NCBI RefSeq assembly: GCF_000427335.1
Contig: NZ_ATMR01000095.1
Location: 124,001-188,000 of the forward strand
Length of the DNA: 64,000 bases
Direction: 5' to 3'
Source of the DNA: Winogradskyella psychrotolerans RS-3
GTDB lineage: Bacteria; Bacteroidota; Bacteroidia; Flavobacteriales; Flavobacteriaceae
Part shown: positions 39,364 to 49,063 of the stretch, piece after piece
Position numbering within the stretch: the first letter of the stretch is position 1
Layout: every line of letters begins with the position of its first letter
Made by a program: the position numbers and the translations under genes
The notes under the pieces: generated by a model
Databases searched by the model: none
Seen by the model: the letters and a program-made list of their open reading frames with translations, nothing else
What the model was told of the DNA's origin: nothing

Positions 39364-40506
39364 ATGACAAGATCTAGAAAACTTAAGTTTAATGTTTCAT
39401 TAGCAATATTATGTATCACATTTTCTTTTTTAAAAGGATTGGCGCAAACCGATGACCAATCAAACGGAGCATACCGTGAGATGTACATCAAAAAAAATTG
39501 GGATAAATTAGATACAAACAAGGATGGACAATTTTCAGAACGTGAAAACAATCGAAGATGGAAACCATTAAAACGATTGGATCTGAATGCCGACAATCAA
39601 GTGAGTTATGAAGAATTCTCGGAACTTCAAATCCCCTATTTAAATACTGGAGGTGAAAGAAAATTGAACGTTTTATACAAAGAAACAAAAGAAGAAAATT
39701 TATATCTTGATATTTACTATCCAAAAAACAGAAAAGTAAATCAAAAGTTACCTGTAGTGATTTACACGCATGGTGGCGGTTGGGCTGCAGGCAGCAGACA
39801 TGGAGCGGCCAATGCGTCTTTTAAAACGGTGCATACAGCACTTTTAGAAAAAGGATTTTGTGTGGTATCTGTAAGTTATAGACTATGGGAAAACGGAGGC
39901 GAAACATCTATGAGAGATTGTGTAATAGATAGTAAAGATGCCATGCGTTATTTATCTAAACATCACAAAGCATTAGGAATAGATCCCAATCGATTTTTCT
40001 CTTTTGGAGATTCTGCTGGAGGTCAAATAGCTCAAATGCTACTATTAAGTGCGCCAGAAACGCTAATTGGCGATCCTAATTTGGCGTCATACACCTATAA
40101 AATGGTCGCTGGAGTATCTTGGTACGGTCCTTGCGATTTCGAAGATATAAGCTTGTTTAATCATGATGATAGTCCGGTTTCAAAAGATAGATTTGGTCCT
40201 AGAATCACAAAACCAAATACCAAACCAAAGGAAAAACTAGCGCTTTATAGAGAAATGAGTCCTATTAATTATTTAAATAAAAACAGCCCTCCTTTATTAA
40301 TGATACAAGGAGACAAGGACACCACAATTCCAGTAAAGCATGCCTATTATATGGCAGAAAAAGCGAATAAGGTTAGCGCACCTGTTACAACATTAATCAT
40401 TAAAAATGCAGGTCACAATTGGAGAAAAGTAGATGCAGATATTGAACCAACCAGAGGAGAGATTGAGCAAACAACTATTGATTATTTTGTTTCTCACTTA
40501 AACTAA
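39364..40506 (+). CDS. Secreted alpha/beta hydrolase (carbohydrate esterase-like) with N-terminal EF-hand pair
   Basis: 380 residues with a signal peptide ending GLAQ. Residues about 40-85 contain two EF-hand-like loops, [12 protein letters not shown] and [12 protein letters not shown], suggesting calcium binding. An esterase/lipase domain follows. The oxyanion segment is [11 protein letters not shown], the nucleophile S217 lies in FGDSAGGQ, the acid is probably in [12 protein letters not shown], and the His is in NAGHNWRK. This is the layout of acetyl-xylan-esterase-like and related deacetylases. In this locus it would most simply remove acetyl groups from a partly acetylated sulfated fucan. 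Serine peptidase or other ester activity cannot be excluded. It sits between two sulfatases of the same branch. Confidence 0.87.
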   Translation: MTRSRKLKFNVSLAILCITFSFLKGLAQTDDQSNGAYREMYIKKNWDKLDTNKDGQFSERENNRRWKPLKRLDLNADNQVSYEEFSELQIPYLNTGGERKLNVLYKETKEENLYLDIYYPKNRKVNQKLPVVIYTHGGGWAAGSRHGAANASFKTVHTALLEKGFCVVSVSYRLWENGGETSMRDCVIDSKDAMRYLSKHHKALGIDPNRFFSFGDSAGGQIAQMLLLSAPETLIGDPNLASYTYKMVAGVSWYGPCDFEDISLFNHDDSPVSKDRFGPRITKPNTKPKEKLALYREMSPINYLNKNSPPLLMIQGDKDTTIPVKHAYYMAEKANKVSAPVTTLIIKNAGHNWRKVDADIEPTRGEIEQTTIDYFVSHLN

Positions 40507-40572
40507 ACGCAGCGATTATTATTAACATATTCATTAAAAAGAAATATTTCCTTTTAAAACTACAATAAAAAC

Positions 40573-42072
40573 ATGATGAAACCTAAAATTAAAACTGTAA
40601 GCTTAATTTTAATACTCCTAAGCCTCTTTACTTGGTCTTCTAAGGCTCAAAGTTCAGAAAAACCTAATATAGTTTTTATTGTCTGTGATGATTTAGGCTA
40701 TGGTGATGTACAAAGTTTAGCACCAGAAACTAGTAAAATTAAAACCCCTCACATCGATCAACTGACTAAAGAAGGCATGACATTTACAGATGCCCATTCT
40801 GGCTCTGCAGTATGTACACCAACGCGTTATGGTATTATGACAGGACGTTATAGTTGGCGTTCAAAACTACAAAGTGGAGTTGTTCAAGGCTTTGCACCTA
40901 ACCTAATTGCAGAAGACCGTCCAACAATTGCGAATTTCCTTAAAGACCAAGGCTATCATACGGCAATTATAGGAAAATGGCATCTTAACTTTCAATATGT
41001 AGATTCGATTTCAAATACACCTATCGCTAAAAAATCAAAAAAACACTTACCTCCTATTGGATCTACCATACCTGATGGTCCTATACATCGTGGTTTTGAT
41101 TATTATCATGGATTCCACCATGCTAAAGACATGAAAGCGGTGATTGTAAATGATAAAGTTGTGCTTTATGATGATGAAATTAACATGCTACCACGATTAA
41201 CAAATCAATCTGTAAAATACATAACTGATCAGGCAAAGAATAAAGACGGAAAACCATTTTTCTTATATGTGCCTTTAGGGTCGCCTCATACACCAATAGT
41301 ACCTTCTAAAGAATGGCAAGGTAAAAGTGGACTTGGAGATTATGCCGATTTTGTAATGCAAACAGATGCCACTGTGGGTGCTATAACTGAAGCGCTAAAA
41401 GCAAATGGATTATCTGAAAACACATTGGTTATATTCACCAGTGATAACGGTACGTCTAAAGCGGCAAATATACTAGACCTAGAGAAAAAAGGTCATATCG
41501 TAAGCGCAGGCTATCGTGGTTCAAAATCCGATTTATGGGACGGAGGTCATCGTGTGCCTTTTATTCTAAAATGGCCAAATGAGGTTAAACCGAACTCTAC
41601 AAGTGATGAGTTAATTTGTTTGACGGATATTTATGCTACATTTTCTGAAATCACTAATGTGGCTGTTCCTAGTAAGAGTGGAGAAGACAGTGTCAGTATC
41701 TTACCTGCTTTACATGGCGAAGACATCAATAGCACGCGAGCTGGCGTGATACATCACTCTATTAGTGGTCATTTTGCTTATCGCTTAGGAAAATGGAAAT
41801 TGTTACTCGCTAAAGGATCTGGAGGTTGGTCGTCACCAAGAGAAAGAGAAGCTTCAGACATGCCCATTGCACAACTCTATGATATGGAAAATGATCCTGC
41901 CGAAACTGAAAATTTATATGAAAAACGTCCTGAAATTGCAGAACAACTTTTAAAGCAATTAGAATTAGACATCAAAACAGGAAGAAGTACTAAGGGCGAA
42001 TTTGCTGAAAATGATGTGGACAAAATTGTGCTTTGGAAAACGAAACCGAAACGTAAAAAACCTAAGAATTAA
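40573..42072 (+). CDS. S1-family sulfatase
   Basis: 499 residues with a signal peptide ending SSKAQ. The substrate Cys is C81 in SAVCTPTRYGIMTGRY; other parts are IVCDDLGYGD, IGKWHLNF and FTSDNGTSKA, with GGHRVPFILKWPNEVKP. It is shorter in the middle than its neighbours (FDYYHGFHHAKDMKAV). The C-terminus is Lys-rich (KTKPKRKKPKN), which may help bind an anionic polysaccharide. The stop lies 13 bases before the GHL15 copy C start. Confidence 0.94.
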   Translation: MMKPKIKTVSLILILLSLFTWSSKAQSSEKPNIVFIVCDDLGYGDVQSLAPETSKIKTPHIDQLTKEGMTFTDAHSGSAVCTPTRYGIMTGRYSWRSKLQSGVVQGFAPNLIAEDRPTIANFLKDQGYHTAIIGKWHLNFQYVDSISNTPIAKKSKKHLPPIGSTIPDGPIHRGFDYYHGFHHAKDMKAVIVNDKVVLYDDEINMLPRLTNQSVKYITDQAKNKDGKPFFLYVPLGSPHTPIVPSKEWQGKSGLGDYADFVMQTDATVGAITEALKANGLSENTLVIFTSDNGTSKAANILDLEKKGHIVSAGYRGSKSDLWDGGHRVPFILKWPNEVKPNSTSDELICLTDIYATFSEITNVAVPSKSGEDSVSILPALHGEDINSTRAGVIHHSISGHFAYRLGKWKLLLAKGSGGWSSPREREASDMPIAQLYDMENDPAETENLYEKRPEIAEQLLKQLELDIKTGRSTKGEFAENDVDKIVLWKTKPKRKKPKN

Positions 42073-42085
42073 CCATCCTATTTTC

Positions 42086-43282
42086 ATGAAATTTAGTCTT
42101 TCTATTATTAGTATATTCTTGATTTTTTTATTGTTTTCCTCGTGTAAAACAGCTCAAATCCCCTTTAATATAAGTGATGGCAGTAATTTTGAAACAAAAT
42201 CATTTTATCCTAAATTTAGTTGGGAAACTACGCCAATGTATTATATGTTTGGGGATCCAAAACGCATTTTAAATCCAGAAGAAGTCGAATTTATTGCGGA
42301 ACGAACAGACTTTATTTGTATTGAAAAATCACATGGTCATGGGGATTTAGGAGCTGCAGAGTTAGGCGCAAAACATGAGGTAGCAGCTTTTAAAAAGGTA
42401 AAACCAGAAATGAAAGTGCTTTTTTATTTTAATTCAGCTTATGCCTGGCCTTTCACTTCTTACAACGAGAATTTCACACAAGAAAACATTAACAACTACC
42501 CAGAACTAAAGGCCTTCTTAATAGAAAACCCTGAAACCAAAGCCTTAGAAGAGCGAAAAAACGTTTTTTATTTTGATGTTTTAAATCCAGATTTTCGGGA
42601 ATGGTGGGTAAATACTGTAGCTGAAGGGGTTCAATTTTCAGGTGCCGATGGTGCGTTTATAGATCAAATGCATGGTTTTTCATGGTTACGTCACGATAAA
42701 TCTCAAGACGTTCAAAAAGCTATGGGAACTATGATGAAAGCTCTAAAAGAAAAATTAGGGACTGATAAAATAGTACTAGGTAACAATGCAAATGCTAAAT
42801 TAGCACAACACGTTTTCCCGTCTATAGATGCCAATATGTTTGAACATTATGGTGATAAGATGTTAACTAAAGAAAAACTGCTTACGGATTGGGAGGATAT
42901 GCTTAAAATTTCTAAATCTGGAAAAATGTCAATATTTAGAATTGGTGTGGAATACGATAGTGTAGCTATCGCCAATCCTTCATATTACAAAGGAAAAAAG
43001 AGAAATGAACGCTTTGCAAAACTATCTAAAGAAAAATTAGAGTATTATCACGCTTGTTATTTAATAGGTGCGCAACCCTATTCTTATTTTCAATATGGTT
43101 GGGGTTGGCAATTGGCTCATGGCTCTTTAATCGATTATCCAGAATTGCAAAAACCACTAGGTGCTCCCAAAGGTGCATACCATAGAACCTCAACGACAGG
43201 TTGGGAGTTTACGCGCGAATTTGAACAGGCTTCCGTTTGGGTGAATACGGAAACCAGACAAGCTAAAATAACTTGGCATTAA
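42086..43282 (+). CDS. GHL15-type putative glycoside hydrolase (copy C), lipoprotein
   Basis: About 398 residues starting from the ATG at 42086; the frame is open further upstream within the sulfatase gene, but the lipoprotein signal (lipobox LFSSC) starts here. Family layout: YPKFSWETTPMYYMFGD, ERTDFICIEKSHGHGD, MKVLFYFNSAYAWPF, ADGAFIDQMHG with D193, ANMFEHYGDK with E253, and EQASVWVNTETRQAKITWH at the end. It resembles copy A more than copy B, for example in the YSYFQYGWGWQLAHGSLI region versus YISYNWGYRLSMGSLL. Neighbours are a sulfatase and an esterase. Confidence 0.78.
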   Translation: MKFSLSIISIFLIFLLFSSCKTAQIPFNISDGSNFETKSFYPKFSWETTPMYYMFGDPKRILNPEEVEFIAERTDFICIEKSHGHGDLGAAELGAKHEVAAFKKVKPEMKVLFYFNSAYAWPFTSYNENFTQENINNYPELKAFLIENPETKALEERKNVFYFDVLNPDFREWWVNTVAEGVQFSGADGAFIDQMHGFSWLRHDKSQDVQKAMGTMMKALKEKLGTDKIVLGNNANAKLAQHVFPSIDANMFEHYGDKMLTKEKLLTDWEDMLKISKSGKMSIFRIGVEYDSVAIANPSYYKGKKRNERFAKLSKEKLEYYHACYLIGAQPYSYFQYGWGWQLAHGSLIDYPELQKPLGAPKGAYHRTSTTGWEFTREFEQASVWVNTETRQAKITWH

Positions 43283-43319
43283 AAATACCCTTAAATGATA
43301 CTTTCAAGCCTTAACTTTT

Positions 43320-44182
43320 ATGACGTCTATTAAAATATTTCTTACGACATTCTTAATCGCTTTTTCATTTATAGTAAAAGGACAAGTTAATTTTGAACCA
43401 GATTCAATTTTCAATTATAAAATGACAAAGGAAGGCGACTTAAAAATGAAAGTCTTTAAGCCTTCCGGTCATAACATTTCAGATAAAAGTCCTGTTATTA
43501 TTTCTTTTTTGGTGGAGGCTGGGCTAGTGGCAACACCAAACAGTTCTATCAACAAGCACGCTTTTTTGCAGATAGTGGCTATGTGGCTATTTCAGCTGAA
43601 TATAGAGTACGCGGCAAACACAAAACTTCGCCTTTTGAATGTGTTACAGATGGTAAATCCGCTATACGCTTTTTAAGAGCTCATGCTGATAAATTAGGAA
43701 TTAATCCCAATAAAATCATAGTCTCTGGCGCCTCTGCAGGTGGACATGTAGCAGCATGTACAGGCGTTATTAAAGGTTTTGACGAAGCAGATGAAGATTT
43801 AAAAATTAGTTCTATTCCAAATGCCATGATTCTTTTCAACCCAGTCGTTGATACAACAGAAAAAGGTTATGGTATAGCGAAAGTAGGAAAAAACAGAAAA
43901 ACAGAAATTTCACCAAGTCATCATGTTGTAGAAGGCATTCCACCAACATTAATATTCCATGGAACTGCAGACCAAAGCGTTCCTTTTGAAAACGTAGAAC
44001 GCTTTACCAAATTAATGACTGAAATGGGAAATACATGCGAATTAATTCCTTTTGAAGGTAAAGGTCATGGCTTTTTTAATGGGTCTTATTTTCGCAAAAG
44101 AAAAACCGATGACATTTTTAATAACACTATGAATTTATCTCTAGAGTTTCTTAAAAAGCACAATTTCAAAGTCATAGAATAA
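43320..44182 (+). CDS. Secreted alpha/beta hydrolase (esterase-like), interrupted by a one-base frameshift
   Basis: The frames 43320-43676 and 43583-44182 form one protein of about 287 residues when one T is added to the T6 run at 43505-43510. The repaired stretch reads SPVIISFFGGGWASGNTKQF, restoring the GGGW oxyanion motif that neither fragment has alone. The nucleophile S139 is in SGASAGGHV, the acid probably in HGTADQSVPFEN, and the His in GKGHGFFNG. A signal peptide ends IVKGQ. It is a smaller relative of the EF-hand esterase at 39364 and lacks the calcium-binding part. Deacylation of the polysaccharide is the likely role. Confidence 0.86.
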
Positions 44183-44225
44183 ACAATGCTTATATTCAGC
44201 AATCATTTGAACGAATAGAGAAAAC

Positions 44226-44237
44226 ACCTTATAAGGT
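44226..44237. repeat. 12-base palindrome upstream of the GH95-like gene
   Basis: ACCTTATAAGGT is a perfect palindrome 39 bases upstream of the GH95-like start. AACAC and GTGTT flank it in a slightly offset second dyad. It could be an operator or part of an RNA hairpin; there is no T-tract to call it a terminator. Confidence 0.3.
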
Positions 44238-44276
44238 AGTGTTCTATCTTTATATTTAATATTATATACCTTAATA

Positions 44277-46664
44277 ATGAACTTATATAGACTAATTAAA
44301 TCGCCGTTATCGTATTTGTTATTTATGTTTTGCTTCACGCAGCTAATGCATGGACAAAATGTCGATTTTAAAGTCGATTACGAATCCTTTTTATCTAAGC
44401 ACGACATGCTTTGGGATCTTGTTCCAGACAAATGGCAAACCGCACCTTATTCAGGAAATGGAAATGTTGGATTTTTATTGTATCAAAGCCCAGAAGAAAA
44501 AGATAATGTGATCTCGCTTCATATAGGAAGACATGATTATTACGACCATAGAGAAGCTGAAACTAAAGCTGATGAAATGCTTTGGATTAAACGAAGCCGT
44601 TTACCATTAGGTCATTTTAAACTGAAATCTAAAGGAAAAATTACAGGTGTTGACATGCGTTTAGATTTATGGAATGCCGAATTAACAGGTACTATAAAAA
44701 CGTCTAAAGGAAGTTATAAAATAAAAGGCCTTACGCATAGCGCCAATGATATCATCTATTTTGAAACCGATACAAAAGATGAAACGGTAGAAATTACTTG
44801 GCATGCCGAAGCTCCTATTCCACCAGTTTATGAAGTTTTAAAAAGTGGTGGCGGACCAAAAGGAGGTACATGGGATAAAATGAGGGCTGTAACTTTAGAA
44901 ATGGCACCCCAACCAACGTTTAGTAAAAAAAATGGTTATAATTTCTGCTACCAACCGTTATACGATAATAGAGGGGAAACCACTACAGGCTATAAAATAA
45001 TAGGGAATCCTTCCGGAAAACAACAATTAATAGCGAGTGTGCATCATAGTTTCCCTGAGCACAATTCATTAGAAATTGTGACTAACAATTTAGAAACAGC
45101 CGAAGTTCTTATTAAAGACACCAACTTTATATCTACCCATCAAAAATGGTGGCACGAGTATTACCCTTTAAGTTTCGTAACCATCAATGATGCGGAAAAA
45201 GAGTCGTTCTATTGGATACAAATGTATAAACTAGGCTCTGCGTCTAGAGGCAACGGACCGATTTTAGATTTAATGGGACCTTGGTACAATAGAACCTTTT
45301 GGCCAATGGTTTGGGGTGATTTAAATGTACAACTCATCTATTGGACGCATTTAACCGCAAATAGAATGTCTATTGGAGAATCCTTACCAAACAACATTGA
45401 TAAATATGCAAAAAACCTTGAAGACAATGTCCCTAAGCATTGGAAAAACAGTGCTGCCGTTGCTGCTTTAATGCCACAAGACCTCATTGCTTACAACGGT
45501 TCAAAAGTGCCAGATATGTTAGCTTGGATTTTAAACGATTATTGGTTGCATCTTCAATTTTCAGGTGATGATAGTCGTATGCGAGATAAACTATTTCCTA
45601 TCTTAAAAAAGACGGTGAATAGTTACCTGAATTATATCAAAGAAAATCCAGTAGATGCCGAAGACGGTAAAATTCATATTAAATACAGTTGGTCACCAGA
45701 ATACAAACCAGGTCGTGGTCAAGATATTAATTTTACATTAGCTCTAATTCGCTGGAGTTTCCAAACACTTATTGATATTGACAATCAGCATCACATAAAC
45801 GACCCACTTAAAAAAGAATGGCAACATGTATTAGATAATTTAGTAGATTTTCAAATTGATAAAAATGGTCTTATGGTCGGAAAAGACAGACCTTTTGCTA
45901 ATCCACATCGGCATTATTCACATCTACTAGCTTTTTATCCTTTAATGGTAATCACACCAGAAAAGGAAGAAGACAAAAAACTATTACGTACATCTTTAGA
46001 TCATTGGTTAGATGTTACATTTAATAGTGGCAAAAAAATCAAGGCGATGCCAGTAACGGGTTATACAGCAACAGGAGCGTCTTCCATGTATGCTAATTTA
46101 GGCGATGCCGAAAAAGCCTATTATTATTTAGATTTTCTAATCAAGCATAAAAATATTTCATCAACCACGATGTATTCCGAAGGAAAAATCAATCCTGTGA
46201 TTGAAAGTCCACTGTCCTTTGCCACAAGCTTACACGATATGATGTTGCAAAGTTGGGGAGGAAAAATTCGTGTGTTTCCTGCGAGTCCTAAAAAATGGAA
46301 AGACGTTGCTTTTCACGATTTAAGAACACAAGGTGCTTTTTTAGTAAGTGCTAAAAAGATAGACGGTAACACCGAATTTGTATCTGTAAAAAGTTTAAAA
46401 GGCAATGCATGTATTGTTCAAGTTGATTTTGAAAACCCTCAATTTTATATCAACGGAAAATCTATTTCTGTAAATAAATCAGCAGATGGTTCTTATAACA
46501 TCAATTTAAAGAAAGATGAGTCGGTTATCATTACATCAAAGTCTTTAAAACAAACGGATTTAAGTATTATAGAATTACCAAAATCGGAAGCAGAGCAAAA
46601 TCTATTCGGTTATGGTAAGAAAACAAAACGATTACCAGGTCACGACTATTACAGTTCTTATTAA
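44277..46664 (+). CDS. GH95-like glycoside hydrolase (alpha-L-fucosidase/galactosidase family)
   Basis: 795 residues with a signal peptide ending MHGQ, close to the usual 750-800 of GH95. These are inverting exo-enzymes that act on alpha-fucosides or alpha-L-galactosides. The N-terminal beta-sandwich includes PYSGNGNVGFLLY and HDYYDHR. The (alpha/alpha)6 barrel includes MVWGDLNVQLIYWTHLTANR, WSPEYKPGRGQD near residue 470 and PHRHYSHLLAFYPL near residue 543. The C-terminal beta domain has LQSWGGKIRVFPASPKKWKD, a strong family marker. The barrel motifs differ from typical GH95 (GQDINFTLALIRW in place of the usual M/DxQI...LF form), so it may be a divergent subfamily. The last bases lie 8 bases from the next start. 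Confidence 0.8.
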   Translation: MNLYRLIKSPLSYLLFMFCFTQLMHGQNVDFKVDYESFLSKHDMLWDLVPDKWQTAPYSGNGNVGFLLYQSPEEKDNVISLHIGRHDYYDHREAETKADEMLWIKRSRLPLGHFKLKSKGKITGVDMRLDLWNAELTGTIKTSKGSYKIKGLTHSANDIIYFETDTKDETVEITWHAEAPIPPVYEVLKSGGGPKGGTWDKMRAVTLEMAPQPTFSKKNGYNFCYQPLYDNRGETTTGYKIIGNPSGKQQLIASVHHSFPEHNSLEIVTNNLETAEVLIKDTNFISTHQKWWHEYYPLSFVTINDAEKESFYWIQMYKLGSASRGNGPILDLMGPWYNRTFWPMVWGDLNVQLIYWTHLTANRMSIGESLPNNIDKYAKNLEDNVPKHWKNSAAVAALMPQDLIAYNGSKVPDMLAWILNDYWLHLQFSGDDSRMRDKLFPILKKTVNSYLNYIKENPVDAEDGKIHIKYSWSPEYKPGRGQDINFTLALIRWSFQTLIDIDNQHHINDPLKKEWQHVLDNLVDFQIDKNGLMVGKDRPFANPHRHYSHLLAFYPLMVITPEKEEDKKLLRTSLDHWLDVTFNSGKKIKAMPVTGYTATGASSMYANLGDAEKAYYYLDFLIKHKNISSTTMYSEGKINPVIESPLSFATSLHDMMLQSWGGKIRVFPASPKKWKDVAFHDLRTQGAFLVSAKKIDGNTEFVSVKSLKGNACIVQVDFENPQFYINGKSISVNKSADGSYNINLKKDESVIITSKSLKQTDLSIIELPKSEAEQNLFGYGKKTKRLPGHDYYSSY

Positions 46665-46671
46665 AAAACAC

Positions 46672-48192
46672 ATGAAAATACTATTATACTGTCTATTTAC
46701 TCTTGCTTCTTTTGCATCATGCACCGCACAAAAGCAATCAAAGAAACCGAATATCATTTTCGTGTTTTCTGATGACCAAAGATTCAATTCGTTGAGTATG
46801 ACAGGCGATCCTATTGCAGAAACACCAAACATCGATCAGTTAGCTAAGGAAGGTGTCTTTTTTAACAACGCCTATATTACAAGTCCTATTTGCGGACCAA
46901 GTAGAGCCAACATCTTTACAGGGCAATGGGAACGAAAAAACAAAATTGGGTTTACAAATGTTTCTAAGCATGTGATTTCCGAAAAAACCTATCAAGACAG
47001 TTGGCAAGCACAATTAAGGAACGCTGGGTATTCCACCGCTTTTATTGGAAAACACCACACAAAAATTGGAGACAGAAAGGATACGCCTTTAGTAGAAAAC
47101 ACCGATTTTAGTTATTACGGTAATGGCCATTTAGGATTTTATCCTGCAAAAAAACACAAGCAGTTCAACAATCTAAAAAACGAAACCCAAATTGAAGGTT
47201 TATTAGAAGCAACAAAAGCCTATTTATCGCAAGGTGATGATTACCATTACTTCTATGAGAATGCGGATCCTTCCATTAAGAATCAACTTAAGAAAAGAGA
47301 TCCTAACAAGCCTTTTTCGGCATGGATTAACTTAAATCTTCCACATGCCTCTAGTATTGGTGGTATGGGTTCAAAGCCAGAAGATCCAGACTATTACAAA
47401 ACAAAATATGACGATGTAAAACACAAAATAGAACTACCAGATAACTACCCACAAGATATTAGTCTGCCTGAAGAGGTATATGCGACATCAGATTTAATGA
47501 AATATTATGTCACCTCTAATAAAGGAAAATTATTAAGTGAAAAGCTAAGAATGGATCGTGCTAATTATGCCATTGATTTAATGGTAGGGAATTTACGTGC
47601 CTATTTAAAAGAAATAGGCGAAGCAGATAATACCATTATTATCTTTTGTTCCGACAACGGATTGTTTTTAGGAGAACACGGCTTAGGAGGTAAAACTATT
47701 TTATATGATGAATCTGTACATGTACCAATGATTGTGTATTCGCCATTTTTCAAGGATAAAACAAAAGGTAAAGTTGTTGATGAATTGGTGGTTGGACAAG
47801 ATATTCCTGCTACAATTTTAGAAATGTGCGGAGTAAAAGTACCTGAATCCTATCAAGGAAAAAGTATGCTACCATTAATTGATGGTGAAAATGAAAACTG
47901 GAGAGAAGACATCTTTTTAGAAAACCTATTTACAGATCAAGGCTACCCAAGACAAGAAGGTGTACGAAGTAAACAGTTTAAATACATTCGTTCGTTCAGT
48001 AAAGTCAACGACCGAAATAAGTACATTCCGGAACAAACCATTGAAACAGGAGAACAACCCATTTACGAAGAGTTGTTTGACATTATAAACGACCCAAAAG
48101 AACAGAATAACTTAGTTGGGAATAAAGATTACTTAGAAATCTTAAATGCCTACAGAGAACGATGTAAAATCTTGGTATCAGAACTTAACTAG
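46672..48192 (+). CDS. S1-family sulfatase, lipoprotein
   Basis: About 506 residues from the ATG at 46672, 8 bases after the previous stop; a longer in-frame start inside the GH95-like gene is rejected because the lipoprotein signal (FASC) begins here. The substrate Cys is C74 in SPICGPSRANIFTGQW. Other parts are VFSDDQRFNS, IGKHHTKI, in which the usual GKWH becomes GKHH, and FCSDNGLFLGEHGLGGK. The GEHG.GGK feature points to the choline-sulfatase/iduronate-sulfatase-like side of the family, different from the CTPTRYG branch nearby. Substrate unknown. Confidence 0.92.
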   Translation: MKILLYCLFTLASFASCTAQKQSKKPNIIFVFSDDQRFNSLSMTGDPIAETPNIDQLAKEGVFFNNAYITSPICGPSRANIFTGQWERKNKIGFTNVSKHVISEKTYQDSWQAQLRNAGYSTAFIGKHHTKIGDRKDTPLVENTDFSYYGNGHLGFYPAKKHKQFNNLKNETQIEGLLEATKAYLSQGDDYHYFYENADPSIKNQLKKRDPNKPFSAWINLNLPHASSIGGMGSKPEDPDYYKTKYDDVKHKIELPDNYPQDISLPEEVYATSDLMKYYVTSNKGKLLSEKLRMDRANYAIDLMVGNLRAYLKEIGEADNTIIIFCSDNGLFLGEHGLGGKTILYDESVHVPMIVYSPFFKDKTKGKVVDELVVGQDIPATILEMCGVKVPESYQGKSMLPLIDGENENWREDIFLENLFTDQGYPRQEGVRSKQFKYIRSFSKVNDRNKYIPEQTIETGEQPIYEELFDIINDPKEQNNLVGNKDYLEILNAYRERCKILVSELN

Positions 48193-48214
48193 TTTAACAC
48201 TTATATCACAACCC

Positions 48215-49063
48215 ATGAAAAAGCTATTACTATCATTTCCTATGGTCATGGGAATCTTGTTTTTTGGAATTCTAATTTCAGATAACAATGTGAATTCCAT
48301 GCATCATTCTTCTAGCAATACAGAAGTAATTCAGAAGAAAGATTCTACCAAATCGAAGCTTAGAATTTACTATATAAGACATGCTGAGGGTGGACATAAT
48401 GTTAAAAAAGAATGGGGAATATATCCTGAAAATGAATGGCCGTCTTATGTTGGTAATCATAGTGCTTTTACGCCAAAAGGAATTATGCAACAATCTAGAG
48501 TATCTAAAAAATTAAATCGGTTTAATTTCGATTTTGTAGCAACCAGTCCTGCGTGGCGTTGTAAAAATACAGTATTGCCCTATTTAGAAGAATCAGAAAT
48601 AAAGGCAGAGATTTGGCCAGAACTTGCAGAGATCTATGCCACAAACCTCATTGTTTCGCCAGATTTGTCAGAACATACCTCAACTGAAAAAATACTTGGA
48701 GCAGGAGATGAAATAACACTACTTCCAGAAGAAGAACCTTACTTCACGTTACGCAATGATGGCACACACGAATTTAAGAAACTACGTTTTCCTAGAGACC
48801 ATTCAGAAAGTGCAAAAGAAAATGCAATGGCAAAGGTGATTATAGATAAAGTTTTAGAATTAATTGAGGATCGCAATGCATCACACAATACCATACTTCT
48901 TTCAGGTCACGGAAGTAGTGGAAAAGCCGTTCTAAGAATGCTTACAAAAGATCCGTTAAATGGTTTTCCTCAAATTACAAATACTGGAGTTTGGATGGTA
49001 GAACAACAAGATGATGGCACCTTTAAATTAAAGATGTTTAATGATGTTCCTTTTCCTGAATAA
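48215..49063 (+). CDS. Exported histidine phosphatase (phosphoglycerate mutase-like fold)
   Basis: About 282 residues from the ATG at 48215 (an earlier in-frame start lies inside the sulfatase gene). A hydrophobic N-terminus (LLLSFPMVMGILFFGILIS) directs export or anchors it. The histidine phosphatase motif is YYIRHAEGGHN near residue 55, with the phospho-accepting His. Also seen are FVATSPAWRCKNT, the second Arg motif, and LLSGHGSSGKAVL near residue 230 with the second catalytic His. Members of this superfamily remove phosphate from many small molecules or phosphoproteins. An extracytoplasmic copy inside a sulfated-glycan locus is unusual; the target is unknown. It lies 22 bases after the sulfatase and probably belongs to the same transcript. 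Confidence 0.86.
   Translation: MKKLLLSFPMVMGILFFGILISDNNVNSMHHSSSNTEVIQKKDSTKSKLRIYYIRHAEGGHNVKKEWGIYPENEWPSYVGNHSAFTPKGIMQQSRVSKKLNRFNFDFVATSPAWRCKNTVLPYLEESEIKAEIWPELAEIYATNLIVSPDLSEHTSTEKILGAGDEITLLPEEEPYFTLRNDGTHEFKKLRFPRDHSESAKENAMAKVIIDKVLELIEDRNASHNTILLSGHGSSGKAVLRMLTKDPLNGFPQITNTGVWMVEQQDDGTFKLKMFNDVPFPE

Noticed and set aside
42002..42085. A longer GHL15 copy C start at 42002.
   Set aside because: This extension lies wholly inside the sulfatase gene and precedes the lipoprotein signal peptide that begins at 42086.
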